Source: an uncultured Parabacteroides sp.
GTDB lineage: Bacteria; Bacteroidota; Bacteroidia; Bacteroidales; Tannerellaceae
DNA length: 64,000 bases
Direction of reading: 5' to 3'
Assembly: GCA_937894065.1 (NCBI GenBank)
Contig: CALCST010000023.1
Span: forward strand, 124,001-188,000
Numbering within the stretch: position 1 is the first letter of the stretch; each line of letters begins with the position of its first letter. Positions 28,508 through 36,908 of the stretch are shown here, piece by piece. Under the pieces are notes generated by a model that had not been told where the DNA came from, searched no databases, and saw only the letters and a list, made by a program, of their open reading frames with translations. Position numbers and translations under genes: made by a program.

Positions 28508-29869
28508 ATGAAAAATAACCTTTATATCTTATGCATTACCTTGGTTGCCACATTGGGAGGATTGCTTTTCGGATATGATACGGCAGTTATTTCCGGAGCT
28601 GAACAGGCTTTGCAGAAGCATTTGGGATTGGATGCATTCTGGCATGGTGTTACAGCTTCAAGCGCCTTGATTGGATGTGTGATTGGTAGTGCGGTTTCCG
28701 GATATTTTGCTTCAGGAATGGGACGTAGAGATTCCTTGCGTGTGGCTGCATTCTTGTTCTTTATTTCTGCGCTGGGTTCATATTATCCGGAATTTCTGTT
28801 TTTTGAGAAAGGCGATACTTCGTTTGCCCTTATTCTTATGTTCAATTTCTATCGTATTATTGGTGGTGTGGGCGTAGGTTTGGCATCTGCCATTTGTCCA
28901 ATGTATATTGCCGAGATTGCACCATCTGAAATTCGTGGAAAATTAGTTTCATGTAACCAGTTCGCCATTATCTTCGGTATGCTTGTGGTTTATTTTGTCA
29001 ATTATATGATTAAGGACGGAATGACTGAAGAAGTACTCGTATCGGATGGTTGGAGATATATGTTCGGTTCTGAGGCTATTCCTGCTGCATTATTCGGTAT
29101 TTTGCTGTTCTTTATTCCTCGTACACCGCGCTATCTTGTTATGACAAACCGTTCGGAAGAAGCTTTGGACGTATTGAAGCGAGTTAACGGAGTAGAAAAA
29201 GCTCATACGATATTGTCGGATATTCAGTCTGTATCTAAGGAAAAGACAGAGAAACTGTTTACTTATGGAGTAACTGTTATCGTTGTTGGTGTTTTGTTGT
29301 CTGTTTTCCAGCAGGCAATAGGTATTAATGCAGTGCTTTATTACGCTCCTCGTATATTCGAGAAAATCGGTGCAGGCGACAGCATGATGCAGACCGTAAT
29401 AATGGGTGTTGTAAATATTCTTTTCACTTTGGTAGCTATATTTACAGTGGAAAAAGTAGGACGCAAGCCTTTGCTTGTTGTAGGCTCAATAGGAATGGCT
29501 GCCGGAGCTTTCAGTGTTGCTTTGTGTGATGAGATGTCAATTGGCGGAATTATTCCAGTTCTTTCAATTATAGTTTATGCAGCATTCTTCATGATGTCCT
29601 GGGGACCGATATGTTGGGTGCTTATTGCTGAGATTTTCCCAAATACAATACGCGGAAAAGCAGTTGCGATTGCCGTTGCATTCCAGTGGATATTCAATTA
29701 TCTGGTATCTTCTACATTCCCGGCATTATATGAATTCAGTCCGGGATTCGCATACAGCCTTTACGGTGTAATATGCGTTTTGGCTGCTTTGTTTGTATGG
29801 AAAATGGTGCCTGAGACCAAAGGTCTTTCTCTTGAGGAAATGAATGCTCTTTGGAAAAAGAAAGAGTAA
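28508..29869 (+). CDS. xylE: D-xylose:proton symporter (sugar porter, MFS)
   Basis: 453 residues from the ATG at 28508; the longer frame from 28463 would add 15 residues encoded inside the hairpin. Twelve membrane helices. Sugar-porter signatures are GGLLFGYDTAVISGA in helix 1, GRRDS after helix 2, RGKLVSCNQ and PRTPRYLV in the central loop, the sugar-binding QQAIGINAVLYYAP of helix 7, GRKPLL, and PETKGLSLEEM at the end. The substrate is inferred from the adjoining xylB and xylA and from similarity to XylE. It imports xylose across the inner membrane. Confidence 0.9.
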   Translation: MKNNLYILCITLVATLGGLLFGYDTAVISGAEQALQKHLGLDAFWHGVTASSALIGCVIGSAVSGYFASGMGRRDSLRVAAFLFFISALGSYYPEFLFFEKGDTSFALILMFNFYRIIGGVGVGLASAICPMYIAEIAPSEIRGKLVSCNQFAIIFGMLVVYFVNYMIKDGMTEEVLVSDGWRYMFGSEAIPAALFGILLFFIPRTPRYLVMTNRSEEALDVLKRVNGVEKAHTILSDIQSVSKEKTEKLFTYGVTVIVVGVLLSVFQQAIGINAVLYYAPRIFEKIGAGDSMMQTVIMGVVNILFTLVAIFTVEKVGRKPLLVVGSIGMAAGAFSVALCDEMSIGGIIPVLSIIVYAAFFMMSWGPICWVLIAEIFPNTIRGKAVAIAVAFQWIFNYLVSSTFPALYEFSPGFAYSLYGVICVLAALFVWKMVPETKGLSLEEMNALWKKKE

Positions 29870-29877
29870 TATTTTAG

Positions 29878-29936
29878 TCGACAAGGAAACAAGTTGAGAA
29901 GATATTTAGGACTTGAGAACTTGTTCCCTTGTCGAT
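29878..29936. terminator. Inverted repeat after xylE
   Basis: TCGACAAGGAAACAAGTT (29878-29895) pairs with AACTTGTTCCCTTGTCGA (29918-29935) at 17 of 18 positions, then a T run. It terminates the xylose operon. It uses the same GACAAG/CTTGT words as the hairpin at 9153. Confidence 0.7.
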
Positions 29937-29975
29937 TTTTATTCCGATAATTTAGCTTATAAATACAATACTTTT

Positions 29976-30845
29976 ATGAAACGTGTTTTTTTATTGTCAG
30001 CTGCTCTGACTGCAGCTTTGATGGCTTCATGCAGCCATCCTGAAAGTAGCAAAGTCACTAATGCAACAACCGACGAGACTAAGTTTCTCGCTTTGGTTGA
30101 TACACCGCAGATTACAGCTCCACCTGCGGAATTGAAACTAGACCCCTTTTATAAGAAATATATGAACGTGAACGGAATACACGTTGTCAGTTCATGGCGT
30201 GTTCCCGATAGCTGTTTTTATGCTGCTTATGTGAGTCTTGATGCACTTACCAAAATGATGCCAGCCGAGGTTATGGAATCATTGACCAGCCGCAATACAA
30301 GAATTGGTATTATGGCAAGATATGAAGGAACTACTGATATTCCGGAACATGCTTTCCTTGCCAATGACACTACTATCAACTGGGATTTGCGTGCCCGTGG
30401 ATTAGGCGGAACCTTGCATATGCCTTTCTCTACATGTGCCGAGGAAAATATACTTGCTTATCAGATTGACAAATATCATGCGGAGGATATAATGATTCAC
30501 GAATTTGCCCACACAATACATAATGTAGGTATTTCTCCGGTATATCCGGATTTTAATGATGAACTGCAAGCTTCACTGGACAAGGCATTGGCCGAAGGAA
30601 AGTGGAAAAATGTATATGCAGCCACAAATATTGAAGAGTATTGGGCTGAAGGCGTTCAGACTTGGTTTAATGTCAATGCCGAAGTGAATAACGATGGTGG
30701 CGACGGTAAACACAACAAAGTGAATACACGTGAGGAATTAAAGCGTTATGATCCGGGATTATATTCAATCCTTGCCAGATTCTTCCCTGAAGTGCAGGAG
30801 CAAATCAGCCGACATAAGAAAGTTAATCTGTATAATTATGAATGA
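29976..30845 (+). CDS. Lipoprotein with zinc-metalloprotease (HExxH...E) motif
   Basis: 289 residues from the ATG at 29976; an upstream in-frame ATG at 29913 lies in the preceding hairpin and lacks a signal peptide. The lipobox is ALMASC, with acylated Cys19 after the signal peptide. Residues His175, Glu176 and His179 form HEFAH, and 220-225 (EEYWAE) can give the third ligand, the gluzincin pattern, on a helix 42-50 residues downstream. That suggests a surface or periplasmic zinc hydrolase, but the fold is not one I can name, and activity is inferred from the motif only. It follows the xylose operon with its own start and is convergent with the AraC gene. Confidence 0.7.
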   Translation: MKRVFLLSAALTAALMASCSHPESSKVTNATTDETKFLALVDTPQITAPPAELKLDPFYKKYMNVNGIHVVSSWRVPDSCFYAAYVSLDALTKMMPAEVMESLTSRNTRIGIMARYEGTTDIPEHAFLANDTTINWDLRARGLGGTLHMPFSTCAEENILAYQIDKYHAEDIMIHEFAHTIHNVGISPVYPDFNDELQASLDKALAEGKWKNVYAATNIEEYWAEGVQTWFNVNAEVNNDGGDGKHNKVNTREELKRYDPGLYSILARFFPEVQEQISRHKKVNLYNYE

Positions 30846-30877
30846 TAGATGATTAGTTGAATAAATAATGCATTGAA

Positions 30878-30962
30878 AATAGGTTCGGCCCCAGCTCGAT
30901 TTGGGGCCGTATTTATTTCGTCGTGGGTTCGGTCCTACGCCGTGATACATCCGATCCTATTT
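30878..30962. terminator. Nested hairpin terminator between convergent genes
   Basis: An inner stem CGGCCCCA (30886-30893) with TGGGGCCG (30902-30909), and an outer pair AATAGGTTCGG near 30879 with CCGATCCTATT near 30952 (one mismatch), followed by T on the plus strand. It serves the lipoprotein gene and overlaps the 3' end of the AraC gene. Confidence 0.65.
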
Positions 30963-31856
30963 TTTACTAATTCTTTCACGGAATATTTGTGGCGAAATAC
31001 CGCTGTTACGTTTGAAGAATTTACTGAACGAAGCTTGGTCCGCGAAATTCAAAGAAACTGCTATTTGCTGGATTGACATTTTTGTAGATACAAGCATATT
31101 CCGCGCTTCACTATATATAAGCTCGTTGATAAATGAATTTACAGTTCGTCCTGTTTGCCTTTTTATTATTGATGTCAGATATTGTGGAGTGATATTCATT
31201 TTTTCAGCATAGAATGGAACATTATGTTCTGTCTTGAAATTAAGCATCAGAAGAGATATGAAATCCTGTAGAATCATTCTATATCTGGCGGTATTGGACG
31301 GTATATAATTTATTGTAAGATTATCCAGTATATTATCCAATTCCAGATAAAACTTTATAAGAGCATTCTGTATAAGTTCCAAATGATAAATATGAGCCTC
31401 TCTCAAAATTTGTTTTTTTATCTGTTTTATGCACTCGTCCAGCAGGCAACATTCCATATGGTTGATTTTTGCAATTGGCATACTGTGCATATTTATTCCT
31501 TTTGCAATCCTTTGCTTTAGATTAAATACACCAATCTTATCAATGAAATCTTTGTGAATACACAGAAATGTGCATTTGAAATCGTCAGAAATATCAGAGA
31601 AAAAAGTAAGATGCAAAGGCGAAAGAATACAAATACTGTTTTCTTCAAGAGCATGTTTGTTTTCGTCGATGTTCAGCACTGCTTTTCCTGATATTACTAT
31701 AACGTAGGAAAACGCATTGACATATACAGGCGTTTTTCCCGAAAGAGAAAAATCTTCCGTACTATTTGACTCGAATACGGCAATCTCTCCGTTGTAACTG
31801 TCTCCTTCTTTTATGGAAATAATTTCCTGTATGTTTATGATATTATATTCATTCAT
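30957..31856 (-). CDS. AraC family transcriptional regulator
   Basis: 299 residues. The N-terminal half (about 1-170) is a cupin-like sensor with VYVNAFSYVIVISGKAVL. The C-terminal two-helix-turn-helix AraC domain (about 195-299) has ITPQYLTSIIKRQTGRTVNSF and the consensus second half IQQIAVSLNFADQASFSKFFKR. It is divergent from the tolC-emrA-emrB type operon across 284 bp, so it probably controls that efflux set; the inducer is unknown. Confidence 0.88.
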   Translation of the reverse strand: MNEYNIINIQEIISIKEGDSYNGEIAVFESNSTEDFSLSGKTPVYVNAFSYVIVISGKAVLNIDENKHALEENSICILSPLHLTFFSDISDDFKCTFLCIHKDFIDKIGVFNLKQRIAKGINMHSMPIAKINHMECCLLDECIKQIKKQILREAHIYHLELIQNALIKFYLELDNILDNLTINYIPSNTARYRMILQDFISLLMLNFKTEHNVPFYAEKMNITPQYLTSIIKRQTGRTVNSFINELIYSEARNMLVSTKMSIQQIAVSLNFADQASFSKFFKRNSGISPQIFRERISKK

Positions 31857-32140
31857 AATATTGGACCGTTATATATGTCTTTGTCCAAAAGTAATAATTT
31901 ATTTTATTCAATATAAATATTGACATTGTTTTATTAATCTCTTATTAAACTTTTCTTTCTGGTTATATGTCTGTTATTATATTGTTATATAATATATTTA
32001 CTGTCACTTTAGTGTGATAATATATTCTGCTGGATTAATTATATGTTTCAAAAAAGACAAATTGTGAACCACAATAAACATCAATGGTAAAACATAAAAG
32101 TGTGAATTTTGCAATGGAATTTAAAGACAGAGAATAATAT

Positions 32141-33448
32141 ATGAATCGCACTAAAATTTTGACATCGTTGTTTGCCGTCTTTAGCATTTTGAATGTCGGA
32201 GCACAGCAACATAAAGTAATGACGATTGAAGAGCTTTTTAATCTGGCAGAATCGAACAGTAAAAGTCTGAAAGTTCACAATCTGGCAGTCGATGAAGCAA
32301 TTCAGGCTGTGAAAGTTGCCAAAAATGACAGGCTTCCATCCATTGAAGCAAGTCTTTCGTTCAGCTATATTGGCGACGGATGGATGAGCGACAGGGATTT
32401 CTCAAATGGAATGAAAGCTGAAATGCCACATTGGGGAAATAATTTTGCATTCAAGGCTACACAAGCTATATATGCCGGAGGTGCCATAACTGCTGGCATT
32501 GAGATGAGTGAATTGCAGAAGAAAACAGCTGAAGCTAATTTGGACAACGACAGACAAAATATCCGTTTCATGCTTGTTGGCCATTATCTGGACCTTTATC
32601 AGCTAAGCAACCAGAAGAAAGTTTATGAAAAGAATATTGAACAGACAAAGTTGCTTATCGAAGAAATTAAATCTGCATTTGAACAAGGAACTGCCTTGAT
32701 TAGCGACATAACCCGATATGAATTGCAATTGAAGAACCTGGAATTGGGACTGACCAACACAGAGAACCGCATGAGTATATTGAACAGAGAGCTGGTGACA
32801 ACTATCGGTTTGGATACTGATATCGTGATTGTTCCGGACACTTCAATTGTTGGCAAACAGATTGAAATAATTTCTGAAACAGACTGGCAAGAGAAAAAGG
32901 AAAATTCCCCTTTATTGCGTATGGCAGAATTGGGAGTGAAAATGTCGGAAAAAGAACAGGATTTGGTGCGCTCTGAACGTCGTCCAACTGTCGGACTGAT
33001 GGCTGCAAACAATTTTGACGGACCGATTCTTATTGAAGTTCCGCCTATAAACAAGAATTTCAACTATTGGTTTGTAGGTGTAAATGTCTCTTACAAATTC
33101 GATGCTTTGTTCAAAAGCAACAAAAAGCTGAAGCGTGCGAAGATTGCAACAATGAAGGCTCAGGAAAATCTTCGCCTTGCCGATGAAAGAATTTCAAATG
33201 ATATCAATGCTGCTTACATTAATTTGCAGGAAGCATATACAAGATTAGATACGAAGCAGAAGAGTGTTCAGCTGGCTCATGAGAATTATGATGTAATTCA
33301 CAACCGATATCTCAATGGTTTGTCGCTGGTGACTGATATGCTTGATGCAAGTAATATTCAGTTGAGCAGTGAGCTGGAACTTGCCAATGCTCAGATAGGA
33401 ATTCTTTATCAGTATTATCTGCTTAAGAAAACGGTCGGTAACCTGTGA
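32141..33448 (+). CDS. TolC-family outer membrane efflux protein
   Basis: 435 residues. A signal peptide (MNRTKILTSLFAVFSILNVGA) is followed by two OEP repeats rich in long amphipathic helices (for example DNDRQNIRFMLVGHYLDLY and VTDMLDASNIQLSSELELAN). It forms the trimeric outer membrane channel of a tripartite pump. It is the first gene of a three-gene set with the membrane fusion protein and the MFS pump. Confidence 0.9.
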   Translation: MNRTKILTSLFAVFSILNVGAQQHKVMTIEELFNLAESNSKSLKVHNLAVDEAIQAVKVAKNDRLPSIEASLSFSYIGDGWMSDRDFSNGMKAEMPHWGNNFAFKATQAIYAGGAITAGIEMSELQKKTAEANLDNDRQNIRFMLVGHYLDLYQLSNQKKVYEKNIEQTKLLIEEIKSAFEQGTALISDITRYELQLKNLELGLTNTENRMSILNRELVTTIGLDTDIVIVPDTSIVGKQIEIISETDWQEKKENSPLLRMAELGVKMSEKEQDLVRSERRPTVGLMAANNFDGPILIEVPPINKNFNYWFVGVNVSYKFDALFKSNKKLKRAKIATMKAQENLRLADERISNDINAAYINLQEAYTRLDTKQKSVQLAHENYDVIHNRYLNGLSLVTDMLDASNIQLSSELELANAQIGILYQYYLLKKTVGNL

Positions 33449-33584
33449 TGGATAATTTTATTCCGTAATGTTAAAAAACATTCAAGTTTCACACCATTTG
33501 TTTGGTATTCAGATATATGATGAAATTGTGAAACTTGTGTTAGTGAAAAATATATGTATAAAATAAAGAATAATCATAGCAGAT

Positions 33585-33672
33585 AAAAAAGGTAACGACG
33601 TTTCTCAAAAAAGCTCGGCATCTTTTTTCAAAAACACTGCGATGTCTTCGGGAAAAGCTGCCTACCTTTTTT
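33585..33672. terminator. Possible terminator-like fold in the efflux operon
   Basis: The ten-base arms AAAAAAGGTA and TACCTTTTTT enclose 68 nt with further short pairs (GCTCGGCATC, CGATGTC). It is weak as a terminator but it ends in a T run. Confidence 0.35.
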
Positions 33673-33684
33673 GAGGAGAAAATA

Positions 33685-33790
33685 CATCCGGAATCATATC
33701 CATTTACATCCGGAAGAAACTCCGGTTACATACGGATGTAATTCAGATTACTTACGGAAGAAAATCAAATTGCTTTCGGATGGTTTTCGG
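33685..33790. repeat. 22-bp-period intergenic ladder C
   Basis: The CG dinucleotide of an ACATCCGGAAG-like core has its G at 33690, 33712, 33734, 33756 and 33778, exactly 22 bp apart. Units read TCCGGAATC, TCCGGAAGAAA, TACGGATGTAA, TACGGAAGAAA and TTCGGATGG. Confidence 0.75.
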
Positions 33791-33849
33791 CGTAAGTTTC
33801 ACAATAACTTCAGTAAACAATTTATCAAACTTCAAATAAACATAACACT

Positions 33850-34893
33850 ATGGCTAATAACAATATTAAAAGGAATAAGACTATATCAAATATAATCTTG
33901 ACTGTTGTCATTTTGGGTGGAATTGTGTGGGTGAGCAGCCGTTTTATCCATCTGGGAAATGTGGAATTTACAGACAATGCCCAGGTGAAACAGCATATCA
34001 CTCCGATTAACACACGTGTTCAGGGCTTTATAAAGAAAATCTATTTTGACGAATATCAGCCGGTGAAAAAGGGTGATACGCTAGTCGTTATTGAAGATTC
34101 CGAGTATCAGCTTCGTCTGGCTCAAGCAGAAGCTAATTATCGCAATGCTTTGGTGGGAAAGGATGCTATGCATACAACGATAAATACAACTCAAAGCAAT
34201 ATCCTCGTCACTGATGCAGGAATAAAAGAAGCAGAAGTGCGCTTGAAGAATGCGGAAGTTGACTACAAAAGATATTCAGAGATGATTAAGAAAAATGCAG
34301 TCACAAAGCAGCAATATGACAGAGTGAAGACTGAATATGAAGCTGCAAAAGCTCGCTATGAGCAAATGACCAGACAGAAAGAATCAACATCGCTGGTCAA
34401 GCAGGAACAGACTCAAAGACTTGAACAGAATGATGCTGCCATCAAACTTGCTGAGGCAGAGTTGAATCTTGCCCGTCTTAATCTTTCTTATACAGTAATA
34501 GTTGCTACTGCTGATGGAATGACAGGAAGAAAGAATGTGCACGAAGGTCAGCTGGTTCAGCCAGGACAGACAATGGTCACTCTTATTGACAACACTGAGA
34601 AATGGGTGATTGCCAATTATAAAGAAACACAGACTTCGGTGATGAAGAACGGACAGGAAGTGGATATTGAGGTTGATGCCGTTCCTGGAGTGAAATTCAA
34701 AGGACGAATAGCTTCAATCTCAGATGCAACAGGATCTTCGCTTTCGTTGATGCCTCAGGATAATTCCGCAGGAAACTTTGTGAAAGTAGAACAGAGAATA
34801 CCGGTAAGGATAGAGTTTACATCTGATAATAGAGCAGAGGATTTGGAAAGACTTAGTGCAGGAATGAATGTTGAATGTAAAGTGAATTATTGA
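33850..34893 (+). CDS. HlyD/EmrA-type membrane fusion protein
   Basis: 347 residues. One N-terminal membrane helix (about 11-31, TISNIILTVVILGGIVWVSS) anchors it in the inner membrane. A lipoyl/barrel-sandwich half (VKQHITPINTRVQGFIKKIYF), a coiled-coil hairpin (about 85-205) and a beta-barrel (about 230-340) follow. It bridges the pump and the TolC channel. The next gene starts one base after its stop, so they are translationally coupled. Confidence 0.9.
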   Translation: MANNNIKRNKTISNIILTVVILGGIVWVSSRFIHLGNVEFTDNAQVKQHITPINTRVQGFIKKIYFDEYQPVKKGDTLVVIEDSEYQLRLAQAEANYRNALVGKDAMHTTINTTQSNILVTDAGIKEAEVRLKNAEVDYKRYSEMIKKNAVTKQQYDRVKTEYEAAKARYEQMTRQKESTSLVKQEQTQRLEQNDAAIKLAEAELNLARLNLSYTVIVATADGMTGRKNVHEGQLVQPGQTMVTLIDNTEKWVIANYKETQTSVMKNGQEVDIEVDAVPGVKFKGRIASISDATGSSLSLMPQDNSAGNFVKVEQRIPVRIEFTSDNRAEDLERLSAGMNVECKVNY

Positions 34894-34894
34894 T

Positions 34895-36466
34895 ATGGTC
34901 GGACCAAATATATCAACTCGTGTTATGATGTTCCGGGACTTTGTTCCGGACAAGCTGCGAGTGTTCTTGTGTCTTTTTTTTGCGGTGGCATTTCAATTTA
35001 GCGGAGGAATATATTTGTCTTCTGTATCGCAGATGGTAGGTTCGCTGGCTTTGATGCAGGAAGATATTATGATGGCAGGATATGCATCGTTCGTTGGGAT
35101 GACGATGATATTCCCGATATTGTTTCGTTTGAAATTCCGCTTTACAACCAGAAGTATTTTGATGGTTATATGTCCAGGACTAATAATATGCAATCTGATA
35201 ACAATGAATACTGACAGCATTCCGTTGCTTGTTTTCGTTTGTTTTGTTTCCGGAATTTTGCGAATGTGGGGAACATTCGAGGCTTTGTCGAATGTGCAGC
35301 TAAGTATAACACCGACAAGAGATTTTGCTGTATTCTTCCCGGTTGTTTATCTTATAGTGTTGGGTAGTATTCAATTGTCCGGACTTCTGACAGTTTATTT
35401 GGGTTATTGGGCAGAGTGGAGATATATGCATTATTTCATAATTGCATTGCTTTTTGTGGTTTGGGCATTGGTAGCAATGCTGACTCATCATTTCCGCTTT
35501 ATGAAGCCTTTGCCATTGTTTGGCATTGACTGGATTGGTGGAGCTTTGTGGTCAATATTCCTGCTGTCTTTGATATTTGTGCTTGAATACGGACAATTCT
35601 ATGATTGGTATGATTCGGACCAGATAGTTATTGGCACTGTTGTTTGCATAATATCGCTCGCGTTGAGCATACACAGGATAATTGTTCGCCGTCATCCGTA
35701 TATATCAAAAGAAGCATTCGGATATAAGAATCTGGGATTGTTGCTTTTCCTATTTCTGATGTTGAGCTTCTTTCTGACAGCTCCGACTGTGCTTCAGAAT
35801 ATGTTCACAAGTGCAATATTGAAATATGATGTGCTTAATTCTGTGTCTCTGAATTGGTGGAATTTGGGTGGAACGGTTATAGGTGCAGCTTTGGCATACG
35901 TATGGCACGTCCGTTTTCACGGAGGCTTCAAAATACCGGTTATAACAGGTTTTTCTCTTATAGTCGGTTATTTATGCGTGATGTATTTTCTGATTGACCC
36001 TAACATGAATATAGAATGTCTTTATATTCCGACCATAATGCGAGGAGCCGGATATATAATATTGTATATATCACTGACTGTGTATGTGACTGGAATAGTT
36101 CCTTTCCAGCATTTCTTCCAGGTTCTTTCATTACTTGGATTTGTGCGTACCGGTTTCGGCTCAGCATTTGGTAGTGCGGTTTATGGCAGAATGTTGCAAT
36201 ATATTATTCCGGAGAATTTCCAGACTTTGAGTATTGAACTGGATAATGTAAACACAGCTTTTCATGAAATAGGATTCGGTAATATATATGGAGAAGCAAT
36301 GAGACAGGCAATACTTGTAAGTCTGAAGGAAATGTACGGATGGATTTGTATTGTAGGCGTCTTGTTTATTTTGGGCCTTTTGTCTAACAGATATTTGAGA
36401 ACCAATATTTCCGGAAGATTACCACGAATGAGAAGAATAAAAATGCTTATCAAAAAAGAAGTGTGA
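34895..36466 (+). CDS. EmrB/DHA2-like MFS efflux transporter
   Basis: 523 residues with about 14 predicted membrane helices, the DHA2 (EmrB/QacA) topology. It pairs with the EmrA-like protein and TolC to export drugs, bile components or fatty acids; the substrate is not readable from sequence. The classic motif C and motif A are weakly conserved, which is usual for Bacteroidetes members. It ends before a 14-bp terminator. Confidence 0.8.
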   Translation: MVGPNISTRVMMFRDFVPDKLRVFLCLFFAVAFQFSGGIYLSSVSQMVGSLALMQEDIMMAGYASFVGMTMIFPILFRLKFRFTTRSILMVICPGLIICNLITMNTDSIPLLVFVCFVSGILRMWGTFEALSNVQLSITPTRDFAVFFPVVYLIVLGSIQLSGLLTVYLGYWAEWRYMHYFIIALLFVVWALVAMLTHHFRFMKPLPLFGIDWIGGALWSIFLLSLIFVLEYGQFYDWYDSDQIVIGTVVCIISLALSIHRIIVRRHPYISKEAFGYKNLGLLLFLFLMLSFFLTAPTVLQNMFTSAILKYDVLNSVSLNWWNLGGTVIGAALAYVWHVRFHGGFKIPVITGFSLIVGYLCVMYFLIDPNMNIECLYIPTIMRGAGYIILYISLTVYVTGIVPFQHFFQVLSLLGFVRTGFGSAFGSAVYGRMLQYIIPENFQTLSIELDNVNTAFHEIGFGNIYGEAMRQAILVSLKEMYGWICIVGVLFILGLLSNRYLRTNISGRLPRMRRIKMLIKKEV

Positions 36467-36551
36467 TTTATCGTAAGCGTCTCCACGATTTCAAATTGCG
36501 TTAGGAAGAAAATACGGGTTATATATGGACTTATTCCATGATTAATTTCAG

Positions 36552-36597
36552 AAAACAGGTCCGAATCTACACGCAAAGTTAGGTTCGGACCTGTTTT
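36552..36597 (+). terminator. Terminator of the efflux operon
   Basis: AAAACAGGTCCGAA (36552-36565) pairs perfectly with TTCGGACCTGTTTT (36584-36597) around an 18-nt loop, ending in T. Confidence 0.85.
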
Positions 36598-36738
36598 AGT
36601 AAGATAGCGTGTTTTATATGGTTGTTAAACAGGATATTATCTTATTTATGCGCTCTGCAAAGATTTAATATATTCTATATGCCAGAATGTCATATGCTAA
36701 AAGCTATATTTCTTTAATTTTAGCTGTTCCAAGAGTTG

Positions 36739-36848
36739 ATTTAATCAAGAAAAGACACTGATTTTACACTCTCCGGAAAATCATTACAATGTTCCCAGTC
36801 GGTTATTACAATGTTTGCCATGGGGTATTGTAATGTTTTGGTGATGTT
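36739..36848. repeat. 22-bp-period ladder D, containing the phage attachment site
   Basis: ATTTAATCA, ATTTTACAC, ATTACAATG, ATTACAATG and ATTGTAATG begin at 36739, 36761, 36783, 36805 and 36827, each 22 bp from the last. The last unit is split by the phage crossover GT. The core word differs from ladders A-C, but the period is the same and the context is also a gene end. Confidence 0.65.
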
Positions 36849-36875
36849 ATTTAAATAAGTTATTTTTGGTTAATC
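36827..36875. other. attL (left prophage end)
   Basis: The crossover dinucleotide GT is at 36830-36831 in ATTGTAATG. The 44 nt inside it (36832-36875) are an inverted copy of the 44 nt inside the right end (62711-62754): 36 of 44 positions match without gaps, ending in GGTTAATC. This is the P' arm of a serine-integrase attP. Confidence 0.8.
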
Positions 36876-36908
36876 ACTTTAATAATATATTGAGTATCAA
36901 TTATATAA

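Larger units (their letters stand above)
33449..33849. other. Intergenic region between tolC-like and emrA-like genes
   Basis: 401 bp without a gene. It holds a paired AAAAAAGGTA (33585-33594) / TACCTTTTTT (33663-33672) that can close a large hairpin, then ladder C. The unusual length inside an efflux operon suggests that the downstream pair may have its own start. Confidence 0.6.
36467..36908. other. Host/phage junction, left
   Basis: 442 bp without a gene: the emrB-like terminator at 36552-36597, then an AT-rich stretch, ladder D, and the attL crossover at 36830-36831. Phage DNA begins there and the first phage gene stop is at 36909. Confidence 0.7.

Noticed and set aside
29913..29975. Upstream start of the zinc-motif lipoprotein
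   Set aside because: It lies in the xylE terminator and would bury the lipoprotein signal peptide.
36700..36900. tRNA gene as attachment site
   Set aside because: No tRNA cloverleaf is seen at either prophage end; the site is an intergenic ladder and the integrase is a serine type.
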